Shown here: one piece after another, positions 50,460 to 63,250 of the stretch
How positions within the stretch are numbered: the first letter of the stretch is position 1
Layout: each line of letters opens with the position of its first letter
Origin: Fasciola hepatica
Taxonomy: Eukaryota > Platyhelminthes > Trematoda > Plagiorchiida > Fasciolidae
Length of the DNA stretch: 64,000 nucleotides
Direction of reading: 5' to 3'
Assembly: GCA_948099385.1 (NCBI GenBank)
Contig: CANUEZ040000198.1
Span: 3,052,501 to 3,116,500 of the forward strand
The notes under the pieces: model-generated
Told to the model about the DNA's origin: nothing
Seen by the model: only the letters and a program-made list of their open reading frames with translations
Databases searched by the model: none
Made by a program: the position numbers and the translations under genes

Positions 50460-50720
50460 CATTCAATGATCCGATTCACTGGAAGAGATGGTAAATGTCG
50501 TTTGTCCGCTTTTCACTAGACGTTTATTTTACCAACTCGGGTGATACGTTTGTGTGCGTTGATACGGTCTTTCTGTTGTTCGGCCTGCGTCACCTGCCCC
50601 ACACTGAGAGCTGGAACGCACGGATATTCTGCCTTTTACTCGTAAAATGAGAAATAATCAAGAGATGAACAAAACTTGGATTCCAGCAACGTAATACATC
50701 TTTCCGTTTTCGGATATGTG
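50460..50720. repeat. Inverted copy of the 3467-3720 segment
   Basis: This is the reverse complement of 3467-3720 (and of 47158-47411 in duplication copy 2) with roughly 80% identity by eye. The shared core encodes HLPHTESW on the plus strand. It lies 150 bp beyond the right breakpoint of copy 2, so a unit segment sits inverted just outside the duplicated block. Confidence 0.8.
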
Positions 50721-51935
50721 TAACGGGCGATTGATGTCACTCGTTTACCATATCTGCTTCACTGCTACTTCTCAATTCAATTCATGTGTTGACAGATTGC
50801 TTTTTAGCTGCTTGGTGACAAGGTGTGCTATCGTCATTCTTCGTGATATTATTGACTATATATACTGGATGAGAAATGATGTCACCCTTGTTATTTATTC
50901 TTCATCGAACATACCTTAATTAATTTATAGGTCAGTCACTGCAATAGCTGCCTTTATGATTATGTGACCGTCCTAATGAGCCATCGGATTGATGATGTGT
51001 AACAAGTAATAAGTAAAATGAATTGCTATTTATTTATTTCATTTTGCCTACTTATTAACTCAGTATGATTTGACATGCAGTATTTGGCCAGCTGATTGGG
51101 TATCAAAGTTGTTTTACTACGCTGTCCAACAATAAATCCAAGATGACCGTCACATTTTTATTTTACAACAGTTTCGCTTGATATGGTGCCAATTCGTCAC
51201 TAGCTTCACATGTGTGTTGCTGATGCACATAATGGTCCAATAACGTGCAATATTGCTAATCGCTATATGTAAGCATTGGCGGATCGAATACCAAAACGTG
51301 TGGGAATGATCATTGGAAAACGGTGGAAACGTGAACCGCAGTTTTATGATGCACTTATTTAGTTAATGCACTTTTACGGCTTCATCAAAACTAGTCTGTT
51401 ACTGTTGATTGGACGATCATTTCAAATAGCATTGTGTTTTCCATCATTCACCAATCTCATTTTACGTGTGGCGTCGTTCAAGGTGTCTTTTTAGTTGATA
51501 TATGACCTCACGACCCAAGGTTGGAATCATGCCATCTTCGGAAACAATGACCTCCTCGGTAGCTCACTATTGGTCGTGTCATTTTGGGAATCAGTTGTTG
51601 TACTATTGTTGTATGAAAAGACAAAATGTAAAAAGCGCATAACGGGTAAGCGGTGCTAAAGGTGATTGTTTGGTAGGGAAAGGAGTTTGCATGTAAAACG
51701 TGCCTGCTGGAGTTCAGTATTGTTCCTGCCACATGTTCACTCTTCTGATCGAGGCTGACAGCTTGTTGCATGTCTGCTTCATTTCTCACTGGGACTGGTG
51801 TGTGATGAATTTCCACCACAACCGGTTTAAAAAACTTCCCAAAAGATACCTCGACGTTAATTGCGACTAACAATGAAAGCTGTTTCTAGTCAAAGGCAGA
51901 GTTCACATAATATCAAGAAAAATGCGTATTTCACT
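50721..51935. other. No recognisable gene; 121-codon frame next to BEL/Pao integrase
   Basis: 51508-51873 (minus) is open for 121 codons and lies just downstream, in sense, of the BEL/Pao integrase relic on the same strand. It could be the 3' end or LTR-proximal part of that element. It shows no domain, signal peptide or membrane segment that I can identify. The rest is AT-rich without features. Confidence 0.4.
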
Positions 51936-52864
51936 CTATCCGTTTAATTCGACTACTTCCCGTATGCTAACGGATCGAACATCTCGACAGCAATTTTCAT
52001 CACTGGTACGGACCGCCACTTGACGAACGTGTTCATGGGCACCACGAATTAGTTCGTCGATAACTCCTTTTGGATGGATCCCCTAGGACTGTTTTCACCT
52101 GGGAGCAAAATGTATTCATCGATGCGCAAATCCGTTTAAGCGATAACCATTTGTGGCACAATTGCAACGTTGGTGAGTACCCTTGTCCTCATTCTTTCCA
52201 GCTGGCACAGAACAACCACTGCACCTGAAATCGTCACTTCGTATTCCGTGTGCTACTCGTATCGGTACTGTTTCGGTTCCACGTTGAATACAGTAAATTG
52301 TCACATCATTCCCCTGGAATGTATCTTCCCTATTCGTTCAACGGAGAGGATTACGTTGGAATTTCGATGTGAGACCGGAATAAAATCACGTTCATAAGCC
52401 TCGCTCAATCGTCTCCCGAAAGATGATGTTTAGCTTTTCAAGTCATTTAGTGGTATAATACGCGGCGTAGTCCGTGATTATGCTCCCATATTGCATCTGC
52501 CGCTCAATCTGCTATACTTATACGACAACGAAACAATAAGTTGAAAGTTATAATCGACAAACGGAAAATGAACGCAACCAGTGGTACCAGGTTTGTGGCT
52601 GGTGAACGAGATGAACATCCAAGTGATCGATCACGATCTGCATTGCGCAGGCACAGAAAAGTGCTGTTCATTACAATGCAAACCATAGGAGAAGCGGGTA
52701 CCATTTCGTGGTTAATTCACACGAGAAATAGTCAGATAAATTCCTACGGAATTCGTGCATAGAAAATGAAGTGAGTAGATTGCATTGAAGTATTGATACG
52801 CCAGTATATATTTGGTCGAGAGCAACCAGGCGATGTGAATTTACATTTGTCTTGATGGATCGAC
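51936..52864 (-). pseudogene. BEL/Pao integrase relic with C-terminal DUF5641 region
   Basis: Reading 52864 down, the first 620 bp are the inverted copy of 6345-6965. They include an ATNLV segment at the position of the second-Asp motif and AIWEHNHGLRRVLY at that of G-VWERLIRS-RK-L, with Glu in place. The frame then shifts to CASWKE, then GYSPTLQLCHKWL (family: W-RW--EYLPTLQ-R-KW). A final frame reads HPKGVIDELIRGAHEHVRQV and AVRTSDENCCRDVRSVSI, the DUF5641-type integrase C-terminus (W-P-G-V-EV-PG-DG-VR-V-VRT). This extends further than the 6.3-7.0 kb copy, so it shows where the element goes. It is inactive because of frameshifts and stops. Confidence 0.8.
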
Positions 52865-55800
52865 ACTTCGTATACCTTTTATTAAAAGTGGTTTCCCCAT
52901 GGATGTCCGTTGGATTGGAATGTCACAATAGTAAATCACTACATCTCAGAGCTCTTGGTGATGGGAGTTCATCATACAACAGAATGATTGAATCGATCCA
53001 CAACATTCTCATTTCATATTTCCACAATACTCACCGAAATTAGGATTTCCCTAAAATACTACAATCATTCCAATTTCTTAGAGATTCTTTTCTCGATAAA
53101 ACATCATCATATACGAGCAACATGTGAAGAAAACAAGCAATGTAGTTCGTCTTCAGTTTATAAGCAGTAAACATTTTTCACGAATCTGTTTATCGATTGT
53201 TCTGAAAATTAAACACGTATTTTTCGCATTATATGCTCAGCGATTCCTACAAAAGTACAAATGTACAATGAATTTCTGTGCCATATATCAGTTCGTGTAA
53301 TCAACTGTATATTATGTATATTACTCGGTATCGAAGAGATGATTTATATATGCTGAGAGCATCATGTGAGCTCACATATTTTCATATTATATGCATGACC
53401 AATTCGGCGGTGGGACACCCACGGCAATATCAAGTATTATCGACAATGTGACACTGAAACTTGTAGTGGAGAATTACACGTGGTCCCAGTAGGTCCAATG
53501 TGTAACGAGCCCGAAGACAGTGAATTGCTGTCTACTACAGAAACAACCGGCAGTTCGAAAATTCAAAGGACTGGTCTCCAATATGGTAATCAAATGTTGT
53601 AAACTACTCGACCATCACCAGCCATTCAGAAAACGCAATATTGTAAGAGCATTCTGGAACATAACGGTCCTTAAAACATTACAGTATGTGATAGTGTGTA
53701 TGAAGTTTGGTAAAAAGCAGCGAGAAAGACAGAGATGCATAACGACAGGAACAGGAAGAGTACTGCGTTGAAACTACGCATTGATTACTCCTCATGACGA
53801 TACAATAATAAAAGCTGAATGGATTTTTACTATTTTCACAGTTTTCGTCTCAATGTTGCAGTTGTTATGGTTTCACTTGCAAACATCAATCATTTGAGAG
53901 TCATCAGGATTGGTTTGAAAGCTGTCATCGACCTGATCTTGTGTCCAATATAAGCCAAGTGTTGTATTATTGCGCCGCTGTTACTGTCAATATAAGTATC
54001 TTCCAGATGAATGCTCAAATTCATTTCGCGGTATTTAGATATAAAACCTGAAGTACTCACTCACGATTCTTCTGTTCCTCAGATGGCCAATATATACAAC
54101 CACTTTCTATCTCATATGTGACTAGCAGGGTGAAACCTTTCCAACCCCATTGGAGTAAAAGTGATCATCATAATTCCATTGTATGACCCATTAAGATCAA
54201 ACCTTACTAACCCACCGTAATGATTTTCAGTAATCTGTTACTGAAGACTATGTGCCGTCGTGTTTATTGTTGGCACCAACTTGGTCAGAACTAGACACTG
54301 TGTGAGCAACTTTTATTAGCAACGTTTCACACAGAAATAACTGAACGTCCCAAGTCACCAATACTGAAGCAAAACAGATTGTACTCATATTACCCTGCCG
54401 CACATAAATAATTAGGCACAACCTTTGAGAGACAGGAAACACCGGGATGCACAAAACTGATACCTCGAAAGGCAACGACACTCTTTATCACTACGGAATT
54501 CTCGAAGCGTCATCGCGAAGCAAGACGGCGAAATTGAGCATTTTTAGCGACGACCAGCACAAGCTTAATTAGGTCACCACTATTACCGTTTATGTTGTAT
54601 GTTCGGACGAACTTACGGAAAACGTCAAATGACCAGTCGGAAAGGCAAGAACACTATGGAAACTACTACTACGGAGTGAATCGAAAGATCCAGTTACTGG
54701 GCTACTGAACTGTGTTTCAGTAAAAATAGCCTTATGGATGGAAATGGCGTGTTTAAAATGCAGAAGAAAGGTGACTTTCTATAAACATGACTATATTTGA
54801 TGGAAAACGAATTTAATCCCAGCGTAATCTCAGGTTAGGAGACGCTGGTTTAGGTTTTTGTCATTCCGGTTCTACCAAGGACACATTTATTTGAAAATAA
54901 TAAACGCGCTGCTATCATAACATTTTATGAGTAACTGAATCACAAAGAGGTACAAAAATATATTTTATCGAAAATGTCAGCCTTGGAGTCATGTACAGGC
55001 AAAGTTAGCAAGATCTCGATGCAGTGATTTAGCGGTTCGCATGAATACATGTAAGTGAAGGCAGATAAGACAAACTGAAAGTATAATAAATAATGCATTC
55101 AGGATCGGCATCACAAAACAGCGTCAATCAGAATACAAACGTGTTACTCACAGGAAGTTCAATGCTGATTTTTTGTCTCTCGTTGATTATTCTCAGCAGT
55201 TCCCTTATTAAACTTCGGAAGTTGGGAATTAGAAAACAAATAAACAAAAATTCTCAATTTCGACTTCTCAAACTGTTTTTTTCCTAAACCGCAATCACCT
55301 TATGGTAATAGTTACATATATACAGTCTTGTTCACCAATTGAATTTGCACTTTTCACCTCTGCGAAAATAATTACGAGAACTTTATTCTATCAAAGCACT
55401 GCACGTTGGAAAATTCTGTAACATTTTGAATCCCCGATTTGTTATTTTGTGTAAGCTAGAATTCAACGTTAGGAAGAGGATTATGTTTTATAACGTAACC
55501 AAATCTAAGTGTTGCGCTCCAGCCAAGTCGGATTTTTATTCAAGAACTTATCGACACCAGAGTTCTTCAGATTTATTATTTTGGGCTCGGTTTTTCTGCG
55601 CAACTGCTATTCACTTAAATCCAACTTCACCAGTGTTTGGAACCAGAGTTCAACTTCTGGATCAAGTATTGAATTTAAACGGATTAAAGTGGCTGCAACA
55701 TATGTTACACATGCCCACCGACAGACTTTTTCGGCGTATGCTGTTCACAGAAATTATTATTCGCACGAAGAAACCGAATCCTATATAACAGAATAATCGA

Positions 55801-57650
55801 ATTGCCTTTTGACACCGAAGAGGCCAACGCTGCGAGCAGAAGTCGAACAGGCAAGATTCCCGCACGGATGATTACCCTTCTGAGCGGTTGCCGCCAAGTT
55901 GCTCAGAATTTTGCAGTTTTTCAACATTTTTAGCTCAAATGTGACGAAATCATCCACTAATCACCAAGTGCCTGAAATCTGCCATCGAACACATAAGCGA
56001 CGCAGTCAATATGGTCAGCATATTTACAACCAGGCAGATGCCAACAGCGTCAGTGAAATAGATGCTCTCTCCCCGTACCCAATCCAAATTTATCTATTGA
56101 ATCACATGGACATGTTCACCAGTCTGCACAGACAGAAATGGGAGACAAATATGTCACCAAATAAATGATCAAATTCCGGTATGACCTCAAAAGATGACGG
56201 ATGGCAAGTTCACACCAATGATGACATCTACGAAATCAAATGCAATCAGACCATGAATTGGGCCACGTATAACTAAACAGAAACAGTATGTAAGTCCATA
56301 CAATTAGCGTAAATTCATGTGCAACATTACAAACACCAGATTATTCAGATATGCTGAGGCCTTTGCCATTCCTGAGCATAAACCGAAACTGTGCAAACTG
56401 TGCGTGAATGTCCTATCAGTTTAGTCCCACGTTGTCGACACAATTTATTCCCTTCCTCATTATTGTTGGCTCCTATCCCTTATTACTGACCTCAGTCTTA
56501 TCTCGGTATCAACAGTTCCTTCACTGATGATAATTAACCACACTGACCGAAGTAAACTCGTTTACAGATGCACGGCAATTGTAAAGGATGCATTGTAAAA
56601 GCCTGTTTTTGACTCCTTTATACAAAATTTTGGTGGACAGTCATTGCTTTCTATTATGGTGAAAGTTTGCCGGCAAATTTATGACACTTATTTTGTTGTT
56701 TGAGGTTCATGTTCTCACATGTTTGTGGATAAGCGCCATATACGAAATAGTAAATTTATTGAAGTTGTCATGCTCACGCAGAGGAAATTAACCGAATAGA
56801 CTTTGCACGTAATGGTCATCAACTGGTAAGAGCATGTGGCCTAACAAGTTTGTTTACAGTCGAGCATTCCATTCGGAGCATGGATTCATTCAGAACTCTA
56901 AATTTGCATATGAATTCCGATAATTCCTTGATTTTGTTTCAACAGTAGGAGATGCGAACCAGGATTTTGCGACGAATTGCAACAAACCAAGATGCGAAGA
57001 ACTAGAATCTTTCAGAGGATAACTGGGCTTTCAACATTTTGTTCATATTAGCAGACGTTTCGCAACTGAAGCATCTATCAGCATCAATGCAACCAGTGGA
57101 TTTCCAAGTCATACAGTATCTCACCACCTGCCGCGTTTTGCTCTTATATTCACTTTTTTTATTTTTACGCTGCTAGCTCCTACAAGAGGATGAGCCAAGA
57201 CGGCTTGTGCATGTCCTCAGCAGTACGTACGCGGTGTGTGTGTGTAGATGAACTGTTTATAAGGGATCTTGGGAATTATCTCCGAAGTGACGTCCCTAGC
57301 GTTATTAATCTATCAATATGTTCAACTTGTTCTTATGAAGGATTCCTTCATATTATCCATTGTGACCCGAACAGATGACCAACATTATTGCTTCGTAAAA
57401 TGACTCCTCATTTAGTATACACACTCAACTCACTAATAAAAACACAGCATCGTTGTTCCATACATGTTGGGAGTAATTAGTAGTACACACCTGCCGAGTT
57501 CACTCTAGGAGTGGAAACAGAACCTGAGCAATCCGGGCTAACTCTCTCAACGATTTGATTCGCAACAACAAACTATAAAAAACAACCATGTACCATGCCT
57601 CTTCGAAAATTCGTAAAGTAAGACTGCTATTTATACATGTTTTGAAACCT
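52865..57650. other. No recognisable gene
   Basis: AT-rich DNA with short frames. 55093-55287 (plus, 64 codons) carries one predicted membrane segment (about residues 19-38, Leu/Ile/Ser-rich) flanked by a basic KLRKLGIRKQ stretch. 55426-55796 has two overlapping frames of 95-120 codons without motifs. 57190-57378 (plus) lies where the gag of the right-arm Gypsy relic might be, but matches no gag block convincingly. Confidence 0.4.
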
Positions 57651-57655
57651 TTTAA

Positions 57656-60600
57656 GTGATGCCGAACATGAAAATGGTCAAATGTCTCAGTGAAGCTATG
57701 AAAACAGTAACAGAAAATTGCATCTCATGCACTGAACTCCACCTTTGTTCCACCTACAGCTTCCGTCATGCAGGATACTGTTCTCGTGGTAAGAAGGGTT
57801 GTATTTGCAAGGCTAGCCGCCAATCTAAATGCGCTGTCAGGAATGCCACCTCATAGTATCCGGAAAGTGATGCCAATCCGGTATACACACTAGAGGTTCC
57901 GAGTGAATCAAACCAATTCGTGTACAGATAAGTCCAGTTATACTGTGGCTTGAGACTTCGAATCATGTTCGATATCAGGAGCTGCTGGTCCATCACTCGG
58001 AAAACCGTATTTGACCTCATTCAGTCCAGCGTTCCCATATATTACACTGATGTGCTCATTCACGTTGTGATTCGTCGTCGACTTCCACTGTTGCGCGAGA
58101 CTACACTGGTGGTTCGTTTGGAAAGTGACTATATCTCGATACGCTTCCCGATATTCGTGGGCAGTCCGTTGATTTTAGTTTGGAAGCCCCGCGTACATTG
58201 AAGCAATAGACAACAATTCGAAAGTCACTCAGTATTCCGGTGGATCAGGTTGTTCTCCAGCAGTTGATCGCACAATGCTCGAATAACGAAAGCGCCATGG
58301 CAGTTGAGCCCGCGAACTTGGGAGTGGGTGGTGATGCGGAGTTCCTGAAGCACTCAGTGTTGCTGTATGGTCAGATCGAAGGTGTTCTGAAGATGCTATC
58401 CCAAATGGAACATGACGGTGTCATTGTGTGTGTGTCTCCATCCACGTGGGTGACTGCGACTGTGTTGGCGATGATAAGTGATGGACAGACACTTCCAATT
58501 TGCAGTTACCACCGACTGTCCTTGAACCCCTGTTCAAAAAGATACTCGGCAACCACGGTGGAACCGAGAAACTGCCAGAAATGCATGCTCGGCAGAAAGT
58601 GTTTCTCAAAAATTGATATGACGGATGCATGTTCAGAAATTCCACTGCACTCGGAATAGCAACCATAACCAACCATGAACAGTCCATGGCTTTTTCTCCA
58701 ATATAATTCCTTGCCGTTCCGTATGCATTTGTCATCCAGGATATTTCAGGCCGCAATCGACAAGGTGATCCGCGGTATCCATGAGATGATGACATATCAG
58801 GATGGAAAGCTGATTTCTGGTTCCCCATAAGAAAGAACACTAACGCCGATTGTGACAGCTGCTGAGGAGATTTATGGAATAAAACGTATCGAAAAAGCGC
58901 AAATTTGGTTTCACCAAAACAGATTTCCTTGGCTTCGCTCTCAATTCAAACGGATATCGACCCAATCCCGATAGTTCCAAACCAGTGATCGTCAACTAGT
59001 CACCAAAAAATCACGAGAAAATACAATCGATTCCTGGATGCTCGCAGGGCTACTTCAGGTTCATTCTCAATTCTTTGACGTGAGCCGAACCTTTTTTTCT
59101 GGCCCATTCATCCGATGCAGAGCAGCGAAACAAGCAATTTGGAAAAAAAACAGCACGTGTTCTTGTTCAGAATATCGTTTGCCGACCGATACTAACCTCG
59201 TTCCCGCCGTCTGAGTGGACCACACGGATCACCGACTCGTCCAAATTGGCAATAGGTGCACATCGGACTGAAGTTTACAATTGTCACCGACCACCAATCT
59301 AATCAGCTCTCATTTGATGCAGATAAATTCGTCTCCCATTCCAGGGCTGCTGTGACTCAACGACGAAGCATTACCTGAGCTGCCTAAAACTACGACGTCC
59401 TGCATCGATAAGGCAAAACCGTCATAAAGACGGATTTCCTGGCACAAATACCATTTCATTACTGCGACCGCTCTCATGTTCACGTCAAAATTGAGGGGGC
59501 AGAATAAAGGATGCTACACTTCGGTGACTTCAGCGATCAGAAATGGGTGGCGACCCGGACTGAAGCGTAATTTTCTTCACTTTTTCGTTCTGTGAGTGGA
59601 ATCAAGTATCAAATTTGATGGTGTCCAATGCTGAGGTGACCAACTTGAATTCCATTTCCATTTCACAAGTCGGGTTTGGTTCAACTGTTTTTAGGCCATT
59701 TGGATGTGAATAAAATGAAGCCACTGGCTTGACAGATTTTTCGGTAGCCGGAATTGGATGCAGACATTTGCACTTTGGCAATGAACCCGTGGTCCGACAG
59801 CAAGGGGTTCACTGACTCATTGTTCAGATGTCCAGAATTGTTCCTGATTAGTTGGCCAAACAACTTGTTAGTAATGCAGATTTAACGGAAGCGCCTCAGT
59901 CGAGAAGCAACTCGTTGGGTACTGGTCACCGAAAATGGATCGTAGTTCTGCAAGGCGGAGCTGAAAATTAGCTTGAGAAAATCGGATGTTGCCATTTGTG
60001 TACAGCGCCACGCCACCCGTGCTCTAATGGTGCATCAGAAACCTTGGTGCGCTTCGTGAAAAGTGCCCTATCATCAGGGATTGCGAGAACGTTGCCCGAC
60101 TTGGAGGTGTTCCTGGACAGTTTCCTGTTGCAATACCGAGACGCAGTGCACACGACCACCAGGGAGATTTCAGCCGTTCTGTTCAGGTCCTGATAACTAC
60201 GGCCATCGTTGACATGTCTTGATTCCGGAAACCTCGCATTAGATCACTAGCAACGAATTAACTTGAGGGGTCAGTTGCAGATAACTTGCTCAGTCGATGA
60301 TCGAGATAACGTAGGTGGATGATGAACCGGTGCACCGGCGCCACATCAGTCAAATCCATTTCAAATGGCGACCGCCAAAGTGGCCGATCACACTGCTGAG
60401 ACGACCGAAGATCCAGATGGTGAACGTATTGATGACAGGGATCCATTTATTCTTCTAACCAAAACGACGGCGGTAGCCGCCGAGCCAAAGCCACCAGCCC
60501 CAGTTCGGATATCAGTGCGACTGAGGATCCCAATAACAAGGAGAACCTGATAAAAGAGAGATGGGATGATTCAGTGAGCATCAAACGTGATATGACCAAG

Positions 60601-60890
60601 TACATTTTCATAGCTACGCTCGCGTTTGGGATCCTCAACCAATTAGGATTGCCGTGGACGGGTACAGGTGAGCCCGCTGTGATTGATCAAATTCTAACCT
60701 GCCAATAATTTCTTTTGCTCCATCATTTTTACAAATCTGTTCTGGAATAAAGTTATCGTGCTATTTCGCAGCCGGGGCATTCTTGCCATTTTGGATTATG
60801 TGGTTTCGAGTGGAAGCGATTTTAACACATTCCACCAGCTTGTGTACAGGGAATATCACAAGAAAATTTAGCTTTCTTTCTTGTTCGAAG
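57656..60890 (+). pseudogene. Ty3/Gypsy (K02A2.6-type) pol relic, right arm
   Basis: 57656-57856 ends in a degraded gag cysteine region (RHAGYCSRGKKGCICK). The protease at 57860-58190 reads IMFDIRSCWSI (DTG lost to D-I-R). 58240-58659 is open for 140 codons: VDQ-like VVLQQLIAQCSNN, then YGQIEGVLKMLSQMEHDGVI and FSKIDMTDACSEIPLH (motif A Asp present). FLQYNSLPFGMH follows, and the catalytic box reads YQDG at 58795-58806. FLGFALNSNGYRP lies near 58920. Integrase near 59905 reads SREATRWVLVTENGS (second Asp is Glu). 59996-60193 reads TAPRHPCSNGASETLVRF and SFLLQYRDAVHTTT. The C-terminal HTAETTEDPDGER follows at 60365. It aligns in inverted orientation with 33490-36400. Confidence 0.9.
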
Positions 60891-61690
60891 TCAGAATAAT
60901 CATTTATCTTGGAAATCATAATAGAGGTTTGGTGAAAATCAATGTGTTGTTGAGTTCTATATAATGTAGTACTAAATGAATCGCGCGGCTTTGGTTCAGC
61001 ATAAAAAGCCAAAGAGCTGAACGGGATGAACTACTTAAGCCAAAGATGAAATCATGACTGGCAGGTCAATGGGAAACATCGGGTTCTAACCACTGTGCCC
61101 GAGGAGAAGACACTCCAGTGAATGAAAAAGGGAGAAACAATTCACCGATCTGAAAAGCTTCACTTGATGGACGTAGGAGTAGCGTACCCCGGTTTTATAT
61201 CGACGGCGAGAGATCATCGCACATCATTGAACAGCTATCACCAAACTAATCTTGACATCCTTTGACGCCAAATATGTTATCCCTTCCACGTTTCACTTTC
61301 TCTATTGGGTGCATTGGGCTAAGGACTGAATCCAAAGCGTGGATCGGTAACAAAACACCATTGAAGACAAGACAGAATACTTGCACATTCAGAATTCAAG
61401 CGACAGACCAGAATTTACTCCACGGGTTCTTCGGTTATTTTCCCGTGTTTGGTAGCGCCTCATTATGTTCTGGGTCATAGTTCCCAATTAAATGTCCGTT
61501 CTGTCTTGTTGGTAGTCGCCAAATACGATATGCCCAAGAATCTCCATCGCTTATTTCGGGAAGCAAAGTTCTTGTTTATCTGCCCTTTAGCTCTCTCATC
61601 CCAATTCTGAATACATATGGGAGGCTGCAATGAGCCGTGACCGTGAACTTCTATTTCTCGGTACCGGTAGCAAATAAGAGACAAGAGTAA
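60891..61690. other. Non-coding DNA of the right arm between Gypsy and RTE relics
   Basis: There is no gene. The left part (60890-61010) and right part (61350-61690) align with the left arm in inverted orientation, while 61010-61350 does not. It provides the element-independent evidence that the two arms are one duplicated block. Confidence 0.6.
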
Positions 61691-62440
61691 AGAGAATCGT
61701 TGTTCATTGTGTCCTCAAAACACGCATAATAGACCTTACATCAGCGGTAACACTGTGCTCACCTGCTTTGAACTGGACTTCCCATTTCACTGATCGCACG
61801 CCGGGTCATTCGGTGTCTAGTGCTTGTGGTAAGGCTGGCGTTGGCATCCTTCTCGGCATGAAAACTGAGCGTGCACTGCTGCACTGGATTCCAATGACCA
61901 GTCGTCTATGTGCTAAACGAGTGAACGGTTCTATACATGTAAACATCACTACACTGAAGAATCCATGTCTGTTTGTCGTTTATGTGCATGCCCCAAATGA
62001 CTGCAACTCGTCTGAGGCTAAAGATGGATACTACCATGATTTGTATCCATTGTTCTTTAGCATGCGTTCAACGGACATCATGGACGTTGTTGGTGAATTC
62101 TGTGTTCAAGTTGGAAGCCTAGAAGAGACGAAGAGGAATAAAGGAAACCGTTTCGACATTTCAACCGATGGAACCGATAACGGTAACCGACTCATTCCAT
62201 TCCATGGACTTTTCCTAGCGAGTACAAATTTCTGGCACAAAATGCTCCACCGAGTAACCTGGCACCCTGCTGCGTCTCCACATTTTTGCACTCAGATCAA
62301 CCATATTGCTCTTAGTTTCGCCTGGCACGGATCAACTCTAAACTGCTGATCATTTTGGTCCCCATCTGTTGCCAATATTCACATAGTTGTCTGTGTGAAT
62401 TCGAATCTACCTCTCGACGGTGGCCGGAGATATATCAAAG
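61691..62440 (+). pseudogene. RTE-clade endonuclease domain (right arm)
   Basis: The frame 61768-62349 is open for 193 codons, the longest in the window. It covers most of the apurinic-type endonuclease: CGKAGVGILLGMK, LLHWIPMTSRLCA, NPCLFVVYVHAPNDC, RSTDIMDVVGEFCVQVG, TDGTDNGNRL, LFLASTNFWHK and HRVTWHPAASPHFCTQIN. The catalytic GDFNAQ block reads GEFCVQ, and the terminal SDH motif region (after SFWSP) reads VANIHIV, so both active-site elements are lost even though the frame is open. The left-arm copy has the same GEF replacement. This suggests the domain was already inactive when the arms were duplicated. Confidence 0.9.
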
Positions 62441-62444
62441 ACGA

Positions 62445-63250
62445 AAATCCTTGCCGGCCGCTACTTGACGATGTTGAAGGATCTGCCTCAAACAAGAAAT
62501 ATTGTGAGAATCAAGACTATCAATTCCTGTTTTGTTTCCCTGTACTCTCTCTGTTATAGTACATAATGGTACCCTAAATGATACTGCCCAGATAAAATTT
62601 GAGCTGCGTTCCATGCAACTGTGATGTTCCTGCTCATCATTTGTTTTGTGCAGTGTTCAGTCTATTCAATCCATTTGATTTCACATGTGGCGTCACTTAG
62701 AAGATTCGAACAATGATTGCATCTGAAATGAAACTCATATGTAAGTTCTAAATCCTAACCGGCTGTCGACTGCATTGAATGTTACTTTAGTTCGTATTTG
62801 GCCCGAAACCATTTGGGCGATGCGAAGAAAACAATGTTTTTCTTTCATTCCATTTGCAGAAATGCATACAATCTCAAGAGAACATCGTCTTTTCCGGATC
62901 CCACCATCAGTCTACCACACGACAAGTTAAGAATCATCATTTTGTAGCATTTCATCTTAGTCATTTTCACTGCTGCTGGGAGAGCCATACAGAACAGCCT
63001 CACAAGACCTGAAAACTTATCCGTTCGTGGCTTCATTCTTCAACTGGAGACACAGGCAACGGTATGCGACTAAGGTTCGACATGAGAACATCAACTGTGC
63101 AATTGCTTGATTGTAGGAATCAACCTTCCAGTTCGGAACAGAGGCTGTTGCTTGCAACTGATCAGACCCTTCATCATGTTAGCCGAATTCGTGAAAAGTA
63201 TCGAGAAGTAAATGCTGTTTTGGAGTCCACACTGTTCAATTCTTCCAAGA
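62445..63250. other. Right-arm-specific segment between RTE and Gypsy
   Basis: About 805 bp separates the end of the RTE endonuclease (GGRRYIK) from the start of Gypsy gag homology here. In the left arm the two are directly joined near 31270-31290. The segment carries an 87-codon plus frame from 63064 that may be degraded gag (LLDCRNQPSSSEQ), but no block could be confirmed. It is either an insertion in this arm or, if gag-derived, sequence deleted from the left arm. Confidence 0.6.

Noticed and set aside
55093..55287. Small membrane-protein exon
   Set aside because: One hydrophobic segment in AT-rich DNA is weak evidence. No splice partner or homologue was recognised.
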